8,071 nt of DNA from Elusimicrobiota bacterium (GCA_030639665.1 DAOWCC010000109.1:1-8071); one strand, 5' to 3'; positions 1 through 5,861 are shown, counted from the first letter of the stretch. The notes: generated by a model not told the origin, from the letters alone. A program made the numbers and translations.

Positions 1-536
1 CTGAAGACAAAAACTCCGCCACCATTCAAAATTTATCGCAACAAACCGAAGAAGTCTCAAAACTCAGAATGCAGATTAGAGACCTTTCCGACGAATATTC
101 CGATCATAAAATAGACTCCGCGAAAGAACTGGCCAAGAAAATCAAAGAATTTGAATCGGAAGTGGAAGATAAAGACGCCGCTCTGAGAAACCATGACAGC
201 TCCATGGAATCCATGCTCAATAAAAATGAAGAATTTCAAACCATAATGATGGATGAAAGAAGAGATTATGAAACCCGCACAAAAAATTTCTGCGACGAAA
301 TAGGGAAACTTAAAAGTGAAATTAAATGGAAAAACAAAGAAAACAATCAATTGAAAGATGATCTTTTTGAAGCCTATAATAAACTTAAAGAATTTGAATC
401 CATCGGCCATATTAAAGACGCCGAACGCAAAGAGTTTTATCATGCCATTCGCTCAAAAATAAAACTTTTAAGCGGTTATTTTGAAAATCTTGAAACCAAA
501 TTAAAATACACCTTTAACAAAGAGGGCGCCAGCTAA
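1..536 (+). CDS. Coiled-coil protein, 5'-truncated by the window edge
   Basis: The reading frame is open from base 3 through the ATG at 69 to the TAA at 534-536, so the gene starts upstream of the window and the ATG at 69 is an internal methionine. The visible 177 residues are highly charged (Lys, Glu, Asp, Asn), with no hydrophobic segment and no proline over long stretches. Leucine, isoleucine, phenylalanine and methionine recur every three to four residues, as expected for a long helical coiled coil. Examples are the KELAKKIKEFESEVEDKD and KLKSEIKWKNKENNQLKDD stretches. The last 45 residues are less regular (FYHAIRSKIKLLSGYFENLE) and may form a short terminal helix bundle. No catalytic motif is visible and no family is recognised. 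A structural, cytoskeletal or chromosome-associated role is possible, but the N-terminal part needed to decide is missing. A terminator about 80 bp downstream closes this transcription unit. Confidence 0.75.
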   Translation, partial: EDKNSATIQNLSQQTEEVSKLRMQIRDLSDEYSDHKIDSAKELAKKIKEFESEVEDKDAALRNHDSSMESMLNKNEEFQTIMMDERRDYETRTKNFCDEIGKLKSEIKWKNKENNQLKDDLFEAYNKLKEFESIGHIKDAERKEFYHAIRSKIKLLSGYFENLETKLKYTFNKEGAS

Positions 537-541
537 ACACC

Positions 542-578
542 AGTTAAGAGTTTAGGAGTTAAGAGTTTGAGAGTTGAA
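542..578 (+). repeat. Degenerate 7/8-bp tandem micro-repeat (AGTTTAG type)
   Basis: Five consecutive units begin with AGTT: AGTTAAG, AGTTTAGG, AGTTAAG, AGTTTGAG and AGTTGAA. Lengths alternate 7 and 8 bp, so the tract can also be read as a 15-bp unit present about 2.5 times. The plus strand contains no cytosine here. It lies between the stop codon of the coiled-coil gene and the intrinsic terminator, so it should be transcribed into the 3' untranslated region. No coding frame uses it. It resembles the short heptamer-type repeats seen in spacers of many bacterial genomes; function is unknown. Confidence 0.7.
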
Positions 579-617
579 AAAAATAGCAAAGACTTATAAC
601 TACACAATATACTTCAT

Positions 618-660
618 AAAAGCGCTGAGAAAAACTACCTCCTCTCTCAGCGCTTTTTTT
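618..660 (+). terminator. Intrinsic terminator after the coiled-coil gene
   Basis: A perfect 11-bp stem pairs AAAGCGCTGAG (619-629) with CTCAGCGCTTT (646-656). The loop is 16 nt, and the right arm runs into a T tract ending at 660. The GC-rich core and T run fit a Rho-independent terminator for plus-strand transcription. On the minus strand the matching T run is only four bases, so bidirectional action would be weak. It separates the coiled-coil gene from the tolQ promoter. Confidence 0.88.
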
Positions 661-698
661 ATTGAACTTTAAAGCCTATTACTTGCCTTTTTATAAAT

Positions 699-707
699 TG
701 CTATAAT
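699..707 (+). promoter_or_regulatory. Extended -10 promoter for the tolQ-tolR-tonB cassette
   Basis: TGCTATAAT is a perfect sigma-70 -10 hexamer (TATAAT, 702-707) preceded by the extended TG motif at 699-700. No good -35 box lies 17 bp upstream: TTACTT at 679-684 is a poor match, and TTGCCT at 683-688 leaves only 13 bp. That fits extended -10 promoters, which depend little on -35. Transcription would start near 714, giving a leader of about 50 nt before the ATG at 766. Position just after a terminator and before the first gene of the cassette supports the call. Confidence 0.6.
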
Positions 708-725
708 TAATCCGTAAATCACCCT

Positions 726-757
726 TGGGATTTAAGATAATCCCATTTATTATGGAG
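726..757 (+). promoter_or_regulatory. Leader hairpin and ribosome binding site of tolQ
   Basis: TGGGATT (726-732) and AATCCCA (739-745) form a perfect 7-bp stem with a 6-nt loop. The Shine-Dalgarno GGAG lies at 754-757, 8 nt before the ATG at 766. The stem ends 8 nt before the Shine-Dalgarno and so does not cover it. No T run follows, so it is not a terminator. It may only stabilise the 5' end of the mRNA, or could be a protein site in DNA or RNA. The ribosome site supports 766 as the start of tolQ. Confidence 0.45.
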
Positions 758-765
758 CTTATTCT

Positions 766-1380
766 ATGCTGGATTTGAATTTAAAACAAATGATTATGGC
801 CGGAGGGCCAATACTCTTTATACTTGTCGCCCTTTCAATATATTCCATCGCCCTTATTTGGGAAAGATGGAGAAAATATAGAAAAACATTCAAAGGAATG
901 AGGCTTTTTATCCATAAAGCGCATAGCCTGTTAAAAGCATCCAATACACAACGCGTAACTGAATTATGCGCGCAAACAAAAGCTCCCTATACCGATATAG
1001 TCAACAGAGTCGTGAATAATTACGGTTCCGCCCTTGAAAAAAGGGAACTAGCGGAAAAAGCCATTGAATGGCATGTCTCCAAGCTTTCCAAAAGCCTGAC
1101 AGTAATCGCAACTATCGCCAGCATAAGCCCTTTTATAGGCTTACTGGGAACAGTCATAGGCATTATGAGGGCTTTCAGGGATTTGGCTCAATACGCGGGA
1201 GCGGGCCCATCCGTAATCGCAATGGGTATCGCGGAAGCGCTTGTAAACACGGCGGCGGGACTTTTTGTGGCCATACCGGCAATTATCGCTTACAATTATT
1301 TTTCCGGACAGCTTAATAAATTCTCAAGCGATATGAACTGGATAACGGAACAATTTATAACCAAACTCCACCTAAAATAA
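766..1380 (+). CDS. tolQ: MotA/TolQ/ExbB-family proton channel protein
   Basis: This is the multi-span inner-membrane subunit of a proton-driven stator complex. It works with the TolR/ExbD protein to pass proton-motive force to a TonB/TolA-type periplasmic protein. The 204 residues show the family layout: TM1 at about 14-32, a cytoplasmic region with mainly charged helices (33-108), TM2 at 111-134 and TM3 at 155-176. TM2 carries GLLGTVIGIM with Thr129. TM3 carries GIAEALVNTAAGLFVAIPA with Thr162 and Glu157. These correspond to the conserved polar channel residues of TolQ and ExbB. It is somewhat shorter than E. coli TolQ (about 230), mainly in the cytoplasmic part. The start is supported by GGAG 8 nt upstream. 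tolR/exbD follows after 29 bp. The TolQ versus ExbB assignment is not certain, because no tolB or pal gene is adjacent to confirm a Tol-Pal system. Confidence 0.9.
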   Translation: MLDLNLKQMIMAGGPILFILVALSIYSIALIWERWRKYRKTFKGMRLFIHKAHSLLKASNTQRVTELCAQTKAPYTDIVNRVVNNYGSALEKRELAEKAIEWHVSKLSKSLTVIATIASISPFIGLLGTVIGIMRAFRDLAQYAGAGPSVIAMGIAEALVNTAAGLFVAIPAIIAYNYFSGQLNKFSSDMNWITEQFITKLHLK

Positions 1381-1409
1381 CGCGGTGGCAAGAAATAAGG
1401 ATTTAATTT

Positions 1410-1829
1410 ATGCGCGTACATAGCAATAAGAAAAGACTTATAGCGGAAATAAACATGATACCGTTTATTGATATATGCCTTTTGCTTCTGATTATATTCA
1501 TGGTCATGACGCCCTTTCTCATGCAGTCAAAAATCAAAGTCAGTCTTCCCGAATCCGCCTCATCGGCCAAATCATCCGATAGCTCCAATGTAATAACCGT
1601 GCAAATATTGCGCAAAGGCGCCGTCATTATTAACGGAAAAAGAACAAAATTTTCCAGACTTAAAAAAGAGCTTATGCTAAGGCTTTCAAAATCCAGGAAA
1701 AAAAGCGTTCTGGTCCAAGCGGATAAAAGAGTCAGCATACAAAAAGTCGTTACAGCGCTTGATATAGCCAAAGAACTCGGCGCGGGAAAAATCGGAATAG
1801 GCGTCATGCAAAAAGCCGGAAAAAAATAA
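1410..1829 (+). CDS. exbD: TolR/ExbD-family biopolymer transport protein
   Basis: This is the single-span partner of the TolQ/ExbB channel. Residues 1-13 are a basic cytoplasmic tail. Residues 14-36 read EINMIPFIDICLLLLIIFMV, with the essential membrane aspartate at Asp21 (equivalent to Asp23 of E. coli TolR and Asp25 of ExbD), which carries protons through the channel. VSLPE follows at 44-48, the usual periplasmic family motif. A Ser-rich linker (49-60) and a compact alpha/beta domain complete the protein. Near the C terminus, ADKRVSIQKVVTALDIAKEL (104-123) is the typical ExbD region. At 139 residues the length is normal. The start has AAGGA at 1397-1401, 8 nt upstream. It sits between tolQ and the TonB-like gene on the same strand, so it is very probably cotranscribed with both. 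TolR and ExbD cannot be told apart here. Confidence 0.92.
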   Translation: MRVHSNKKRLIAEINMIPFIDICLLLLIIFMVMTPFLMQSKIKVSLPESASSAKSSDSSNVITVQILRKGAVIINGKRTKFSRLKKELMLRLSKSRKKSVLVQADKRVSIQKVVTALDIAKELGAGKIGIGVMQKAGKK

Positions 1830-1864
1830 ACTCCGCGAGCGCCGCTGTTTAATAAACTTTAAAA

Positions 1865-2554
1865 ATGAAAACCATGCGCCAATATCTTCTATATTCTTCA
1901 TCAGCGCACTTTTCTTTTCTTTTGTTGCTCCTTCTTATAACCAATGGCCACTTCGCGAGTAAAAAAAAGGCTGTCTATTATATTGATTTCATCGGGCCGG
2001 CAAAAATACAAACTGCCGCGGCTGTAAAAAGCGTCCGCTCGATAAAGAAAACTTCCAAGCCGGCTATAAAAAAAACCGAGGCAAAAAAAGCGCCTCAAGA
2101 ACCGAAAGTTGAAAAAGTAAAAGAAGAACCCGCTTTGCCTCTGCCTAAACCAAGCATGCTTGAAAAAGCAAATACCTTGTTTTTTAACGATAAAAAAGAA
2201 GTTCAAGAAACCATGCGCGAACCTGAAGCGTTAGGCTCGGCCGAGCCCTCGGGCATCAGAACGGATTTTTCAGATTTTCCCTATCCATGGTATATTTCTT
2301 TGGTCAGGAATTCCTTAAGCAATAAGTGGATGACAAAAATGCCGAGTTCCGGCGACATGAGGGCTGTAATATTTTTCAGCATTAAAAGAGACGGAACCAT
2401 AAAAAATCTTAAAGTGGAAAAAACTTCAGGGAACAGACTCTTTGATAATGCCGCTTTAAGCTCTGTTGAAAGCGCGGCTCCTTTTGACTCATTGCCGGAT
2501 GATTTCATTGAAAAAAAACTAAGCGTTCATGTGGAATTTAAAACGATGGAATAG
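1865..2554 (+). CDS. tonB: TonB/TolA-like energy transducer with C-terminal TonB domain
   Basis: This is the periplasm-spanning arm expected to be driven by the TolQ/TolR-type motor. It has an N-terminal signal anchor (about 9-26). Within it, Ser11 and His15 are spaced four residues apart, as Ser16/His20 are in TonB and Ser18/His22 in TolA; these contact the channel protein. Next is a Lys/Pro/Glu/Ala-rich linker (about 56-97, with LPLPKP). A globular C-terminal domain follows from about 138 to 227. Its FPYPWYISLVRNSLSNKW start, IKRDGTIKNLKVEKTSGN core and FDNAALSSVESAAPF region match TonB_C/TolA-like domains. The ATG at 1865 is the first possible start, since a stop lies at 1853-1855 in frame. 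There is no obvious Shine-Dalgarno, so translation may depend on the upstream genes. Met4 (1874) is an alternative start. TonB and TolA roles cannot be separated without its outer-membrane partners, none of which are in the window. Confidence 0.85.
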   Translation: MKTMRQYLLYSSSAHFSFLLLLLLITNGHFASKKKAVYYIDFIGPAKIQTAAAVKSVRSIKKTSKPAIKKTEAKKAPQEPKVEKVKEEPALPLPKPSMLEKANTLFFNDKKEVQETMREPEALGSAEPSGIRTDFSDFPYPWYISLVRNSLSNKWMTKMPSSGDMRAVIFFSIKRDGTIKNLKVEKTSGNRLFDNAALSSVESAAPFDSLPDDFIEKKLSVHVEFKTME

Positions 2555-2563
2555 AAAATAGAG

Positions 2564-2595
2564 GCGTAGATGCATAGATGTATGGATGAGTGGAA
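2564..2595 (+). repeat. Degenerate 8-bp tandem micro-repeat (GcaTAGAT type)
   Basis: Four consecutive octamers align: GCGTAGAT, GCATAGAT, GTATGGAT and GAGTGGAA. The last is the most diverged. The tract starts 9 bp after the stop codon of the TonB-like gene and has no coding role. It is the first of three different short-period tracts in this spacer. Confidence 0.6.
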
Positions 2596-2599
2596 ACAG

Positions 2600-2629
2600 C
2601 AAAGAGACACAAAGGAACAAAACGAAAAG
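2600..2629 (+). repeat. Degenerate 10-bp tandem micro-repeat (CAAAGGAACA type)
   Basis: Three decamers align: CAAAGAGACA, CAAAGGAACA and AAACGAAAAG, the last weakly. The plus strand has no thymine here, so it is a strongly purine-biased tract. It lies between the octamer and heptamer tracts and is separated from each by only a few bases. The third unit is doubtful, so the tract could be just two copies plus A-rich sequence. Confidence 0.45.
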
Positions 2630-2631
2630 CC

Positions 2632-2666
2632 GATAACTTGTGACTGGTGTCTGATAACTGGTGACT
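2632..2666 (+). repeat. Degenerate 7-bp tandem micro-repeat (GrTrACT type)
   Basis: Five consecutive heptamers align: GATAACT, TGTGACT, GGTGTCT, GATAACT and GGTGACT. Units one and four are identical, and the others differ at one to three positions. This is the clearest of the three tracts in the spacer. It ends 24 bp before the Shine-Dalgarno of the next gene, so the promoter of that gene, if there is one, must overlap or adjoin it. No canonical -10/-35 pair stands out. Confidence 0.7.
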
Positions 2667-2701
2667 AAAACTGACAAATCTGCTGTTTTAAAGGAGACTT
2701 C

Positions 2702-3166
2702 GTGAAATTATTATTTAAAATAGGAATTATAATTGCCCTTCATCTGGCTGTATTTTTAAGCTATCCCGAGACGGGGGAATTTGGATTTTACTATCTCGCC
2801 ATTTCAATCGTGCTTTGGACCGGCTTTATGATGTTTATAAATTTAAGCGTCAAAATAATAAAATTCATAAGCGGAGTCTTGGGGCATCTCGTGCATCTGG
2901 CCATATTGATTGTCATGCTTTTATCCATAGCGCTCACGCTTCCGCAAGCGGACAGAGTGACCGTTCTTGAAAAAGTAAAAGACGGAAAATATCCCACAAA
3001 AGAAACACTTCAAAGAGGTTTAAGTAAATTGGGCCTGGCAAAAAAGAATATTCCCGCCAAACATTTGAGGAAAATTAATGAGGGTATTGGCAAGGTTTTG
3101 GATAAAATTGAAGAAAAAACGCCCGAAGCCGTAAAAGAAATTATTGAAAAGGAGATTGAAGAATGA
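2702..3166 (+). CDS. Small membrane protein of unknown function, three predicted TM helices
   Basis: I do not recognise the family. The 154 residues divide into a membrane half and a soluble tail. Hydrophobic segments lie at about 4-20, 28-49 and 58-80. The charged tail (about 83-154) looks like two or three amphipathic helices, ending in the acidic-basic stretch KVLDKIEEKTPEAVKEIIEK. It has no cysteine and no obvious catalytic motif. The start is GTG at 2702, supported by AAGGAG at 2691-2696, 5 nt upstream. The stop overlaps the start of the SDR gene as ATGA (3163-3166), which usually means translational coupling. This protein may therefore help place or regulate that enzyme at the membrane, but that is inference from position alone. 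Confidence 0.75.
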   Translation: MKLLFKIGIIIALHLAVFLSYPETGEFGFYYLAISIVLWTGFMMFINLSVKIIKFISGVLGHLVHLAILIVMLLSIALTLPQADRVTVLEKVKDGKYPTKETLQRGLSKLGLAKKNIPAKHLRKINEGIGKVLDKIEEKTPEAVKEIIEKEIEE

Positions 3167-4161
3167 AAATAATAGCAATTACCGGCGGAACCGGATTTAT
3201 AGGAAGGGCATTGGCTAAAAAACTTCTCGCTGATAATTATCAGCCGAGAATATTAACCAGAAGACTACCTAAAAAGCGTCTTGAAAATATGCAATACGCC
3301 GTAATAGATTATGATAATCCCCATTCGGTTGAAAAAGCCTTTGAGAATTGCGATGTCGTGGTGCATCTGGCCGCGGCGCTGTTTTGCCGTTCAAAAGAGG
3401 AATTTGAAAAAGCCAATACTCAAAATACCCGCGCCATTGTAAACGCCGTTAATTCTCTCGAAAAAAAACCCGCCAAAGTAGTTTATATATCCAGCCTCGC
3501 GGCCGGCGGACCTTCTGCAAACGCGGATAAACCGCGCACTGAAGATATGAAAGAAAATCCCGTTTCAATCTATGGAAAAACCAAACTGGCGGGAGAAGAA
3601 GAAATTAAACGACTTGATGATGATATTGAATTTACCATATTACGCCCGCCCATAGTTTATGGTAAGCATGATTCGGGCTTTTCCAAAATAGCGAAATTTG
3701 TGAAAAAAGGCTTTATGATAAATGCCGGCGGCAAGGACGCTTTTTTCAGCTTTATTTTTCTGGAGGATTTAATTGAAGTTATAAAAACCGCCGTTGAAAA
3801 CCATAATGTTCTGGGCAAAACTTATTATGTCTGCGAGAATTCCGTTTACAATTGGAAAACCTTCATTCAGCTTATGAGCGAAGCCATGCGAGTTAAAATG
3901 CCCATAATGATTACTATGCCGGGGCCCCTGGTATATCTTATGGGTTATATTTATGAATTTACAAGCGGCCTGATGGGGAAAGCGCCTCTTTTCAACAGAG
4001 ACAAGGCCAAAGAGAGCAATGCGGGCAATTGGATAGCTTACTCGGGACGATGGGAGAAAGACACGAACTGGGAAGGCTGGACGCCCTTAAAAGAAGGCCT
4101 GAAAAGATCTTTTGAAAAAGAAGAAGAAACTTCCGCCGAAATACAAACACCAAAGGTATAA
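3163..4161 (+). CDS. NAD(P)-dependent epimerase/dehydratase-like protein (extended SDR)
   Basis: Extended short-chain dehydrogenase/reductase fold, predicted to be a cytoplasmic NAD(P)-binding oxidoreductase. The Rossmann dinucleotide motif TGGTGFIG is at residues 7-14 and HLAA at 68-71. The SDR serine region VVYISSLAAGG begins at 107. The catalytic pair YGKTK is Tyr137 and Lys141, and RPPIVYG (161-167) is the usual extended-SDR motif after it. Its 332 residues are normal for the class. The C-terminal third (about 230-315) should form the substrate lid and contains the hydrophobic stretch MPIMITMPGPLVYLMGYIYE. The substrate cannot be read: candidates are nucleotide sugars, sterol- or hopanoid-like compounds, or other hydroxy/keto compounds. 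No sugar-nucleotide genes are nearby. It starts inside the stop codon of the upstream membrane-protein gene (ATGA) with GGAG 8 nt upstream, so the two genes form a coupled pair. Confidence 0.88.
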   Translation: MKIIAITGGTGFIGRALAKKLLADNYQPRILTRRLPKKRLENMQYAVIDYDNPHSVEKAFENCDVVVHLAAALFCRSKEEFEKANTQNTRAIVNAVNSLEKKPAKVVYISSLAAGGPSANADKPRTEDMKENPVSIYGKTKLAGEEEIKRLDDDIEFTILRPPIVYGKHDSGFSKIAKFVKKGFMINAGGKDAFFSFIFLEDLIEVIKTAVENHNVLGKTYYVCENSVYNWKTFIQLMSEAMRVKMPIMITMPGPLVYLMGYIYEFTSGLMGKAPLFNRDKAKESNAGNWIAYSGRWEKDTNWEGWTPLKEGLKRSFEKEEETSAEIQTPKV

Positions 4162-4202
4162 TTTGGAACGCAGAAAACGAATCCGCCTTTGACATGATAT
4201 AA

Positions 4203-4234
4203 AGCGGCATGAACCACAATGGGTTCATACCGCT
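4203..4234. terminator. Hairpin in the convergent gap, possible weak bidirectional terminator
   Basis: AGCGG (4203-4207) pairs with CCGCT (4230-4234), and ATGAACC (4209-4215) pairs with GGTTCAT (4222-4228). One C/A mismatch sits between the stems, and the loop is 6 nt. It lies in the 102-bp gap between the end of the SDR gene (plus) and the end of the exported-protein gene (minus), where a shared terminator is expected. No T run follows on the plus strand, and only TTTATAT follows on the minus strand. Termination would therefore be weak, or the hairpin may just protect mRNA 3' ends. Confidence 0.45.
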
Positions 4235-4263
4235 GTCACATAGGCTTTGAAATTCCGTTACGA

Positions 4264-4941
4264 TTAATTAAAACCGTAATTATACACAGGCTTTTTGCCC
4301 AAACGGTTAACAATGGCCCAATGATCATGATCGCTATATTTTTTCATCTCAATCAAAAAAATCCAATTCTCTGAAACGGTTTCGCAACCTTCAGGAGGAT
4401 AGTCCGATAAGCTTAATAATGTTATCGTGGTAGCCGGATCATTTAAAACCCGAAAAAGTATTTCTTTGCCTTTTTCAACCAATTGCTCTTGGGTGGGATT
4501 AAAATTGCCTTCTTGGTCAAAAACATCATAAGCGTCTTCTATCGCAAGAGCCAAAGGACTTTCCCAATCATCGTTATCGTTCATAAAGCTGTCCATCGCC
4601 AATTTAAAAGCAAGGTCAAAATTGATTTTATTATCCAATTTATCGCTTTGCTCCTTTATGTCTTTGTCATCTATTGCCACCGTCATTTTGTCCAATCCCA
4701 ATTCTTTAAGGATAGTCGAATAAGAATGATTGATTGAAGTCTTCTTCTCAATTTTCACTTCGGGCAAAGTTTCGGGCAAATTATAATTAATTTTTTCGAT
4801 ATTGTCCGCGCAAAACACCTCATTATTCAGCATTGTCTTTAAATACTCATTCGTGGAGTTTGTTTCAGCTGAAAGAACAAGCGGAAAGGCCGTAATTGCG
4901 ATACTTACGACTGTGGAAAGGAATTTCTTTTGATAACTCAT
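4264..4941 (-). CDS. Exported protein of unknown function
   Basis: No family is recognised. The 225 residues begin with a clear signal peptide: basic MSYQKK, a hydrophobic core (about 8-22) and a likely signal peptidase I site after LSA at residue 25. The mature protein is acidic. It has an Asp/Lys-rich segment (89-106), a probable helical part (107-165, with DLAFKLAMDSFMNDNDDW) and a C-terminal part with WIFLIEMKKYSDHDHWAIVN (193-212). The only cysteines after the signal are Cys44 and Cys186, which could form a disulphide in the periplasm. The cleavage site has no lipobox cysteine, so it is probably soluble. The start is supported by a strong GGAGGT (4950-4955) 8 nt upstream. It lies last in the minus-strand series, 104 bp beyond the nucleotidyltransferase gene, and may have its own promoter, though none is clear. 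Confidence 0.72.
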   Translation of the reverse strand: MSYQKKFLSTVVSIAITAFPLVLSAETNSTNEYLKTMLNNEVFCADNIEKINYNLPETLPEVKIEKKTSINHSYSTILKELGLDKMTVAIDDKDIKEQSDKLDNKINFDLAFKLAMDSFMNDNDDWESPLALAIEDAYDVFDQEGNFNPTQEQLVEKGKEILFRVLNDPATTITLLSLSDYPPEGCETVSENWIFLIEMKKYSDHDHWAIVNRLGKKPVYNYGFN

Positions 4942-5045
4942 TTATATACACCTCCGAGCAGTTTTAACTATTATTGACAGCTTAATGTAAAAGCCGCGCG
5001 AATCACATGGCCGAAAGGGTATCAATTAAAAATATTTCGCTCTAT

Positions 5046-5861
5046 TTACATTTGGGTCTTTTGACCTAAAAATCCATAAGCGAAACTCGCGAAATCTTTC
5101 AAAAGCTTCGGGTCAACTTTCTCGGAGGAATTAATCTTTTGATATTCCAGCAATGCCGCTGAGATAATCGGATGATATATATCCGGCAAATTTTCCAAAC
5201 CCCAAGCGCCACCTTCATTTTTTGAAGCAATCAAGTCTTCTTTAATAAAAGCAAGCACTCTGCAAAAATTGAGAACCGCGTATAGCGGAACTATGCACTT
5301 GTCCGGCCCTGTTTTATCCTGAATATTTTTGAAACTGTCTTTTGAATCCAAAGCGATTGAATCCAGATAATACTTTTTAGGAACTTGAGCGAAAACTTCA
5401 TCTATCGATTTGCCGTAAACACATAAACCGCGGCATTTTGTTATGGTAAAATGAGCCGCAAGGTCAAAGTCGGCTTTCTCGGTTTTATGGGGCAAGCCGT
5501 GGAATCTTACTTGATCTTTAGTGCCCATATGAAATTCGTATGGCGTGGGATAGCGAAAATCTTTTCCCGCGAATTTCTCCTCGACAATACTCATCTCTAT
5601 TCCTTTGGCGGGGGCCTCTTTTCCATATATATCAAGAAAAGAAGCCGATAATTGTTTTCGCTCAATTGAGGTTAGAGGATTTGAAATAATAACAAGATAA
5701 TCAATATCGCTTTGAGCGGGATTAAAACCTCCCATGGCGGCCGAACCGTGAACATATACTCCAGTCAGTTTTTCGCCGAGCGCGTCCAATAAAACCCGCG
5801 CGTGTTTTTTCAATACAAAACCGACTTCCTTGGGCAATTTATTTAAATTTTTAAGTTTCAT
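5046..5861 (-). CDS. AadA/ANT-like nucleotidyltransferase (aminoglycoside adenylyltransferase family)
   Basis: Predicted to transfer a nucleotide, probably AMP from ATP, to a hydroxyl of an antibiotic-like small molecule. The N-terminal nucleotidyltransferase domain has the signature HGSAAMGGFNPAQSDIDYLV, with Gly39-Ser40 and the metal-binding Asp52 and Asp54. A third acidic residue is Glu89 in KGIEMSIV, comparable to Glu87 of AadA. The C-terminal part matches the AadA-type helical domain (DUF4111). It includes DFDLAAHFTITKCRGLCVYG (131-150) and YAVLNFCRVLAF (194-205), then AWGLENLP (219-226) and SAALLEYQ (234-241). At 271 residues it is close to AadA (about 260). All catalytic positions I can check are present, so it looks active. 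The true substrate (streptomycin, spectinomycin or something else) cannot be told. It starts 32 bp after the AlkD-like gene and is likely cotranscribed; its own Shine-Dalgarno is weak. Confidence 0.85.
   Translation of the reverse strand: MKLKNLNKLPKEVGFVLKKHARVLLDALGEKLTGVYVHGSAAMGGFNPAQSDIDYLVIISNPLTSIERKQLSASFLDIYGKEAPAKGIEMSIVEEKFAGKDFRYPTPYEFHMGTKDQVRFHGLPHKTEKADFDLAAHFTITKCRGLCVYGKSIDEVFAQVPKKYYLDSIALDSKDSFKNIQDKTGPDKCIVPLYAVLNFCRVLAFIKEDLIASKNEGGAWGLENLPDIYHPIISAALLEYQKINSSEKVDPKLLKDFASFAYGFLGQKTQM

Noticed and set aside
57..443. Minus-strand open frame rich in Phe and Ile opposite the coiled-coil gene
   Set aside because: It is the complement of the Lys/Glu-rich coiled-coil frame, which reads through both sides and has coherent protein composition. 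Phe/Ile richness is the expected antisense shadow.
1403..1807. Long minus-strand open frame opposite tolR/exbD
   Set aside because: The plus strand encodes a complete TolR/ExbD protein with its own ribosome site; the antisense frame has no recognisable motif.
2564..2666. Repeat-rich spacer as a CRISPR array
   Set aside because: Units are 7-10 bp, contiguous and degenerate. There are no 20-50 bp repeats separated by unique spacers and no cas genes nearby.
4157..4162. Perfect TATAAT at the end of the SDR gene as a promoter
   Set aside because: It contains the stop codon of that gene, has no -35 or extended TG partner, and no plus-strand gene follows within the window.
4189..4194. Perfect TTGACA as a -35 box
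   Set aside because: The bases 17 bp downstream (AACCAC region) do not resemble a -10, and no plus-strand gene follows.
4477..4527. EF-hand-like loop in the exported protein (FDQEGNFNPTQEQL, residues 141-154)
   Set aside because: It echoes the start of a calcium loop (Asp, Glu, Asn), but the central glycine, the hydrophobic position 8 and the final glutamate are missing, so it is not a supported EF-hand.
5046..5861. Nucleotidyltransferase gene as a mobile resistance cassette
   Set aside because: I see no attC-like site, integrase, transposase or terminal inverted repeats around it, and its base composition looks like that of its neighbours.
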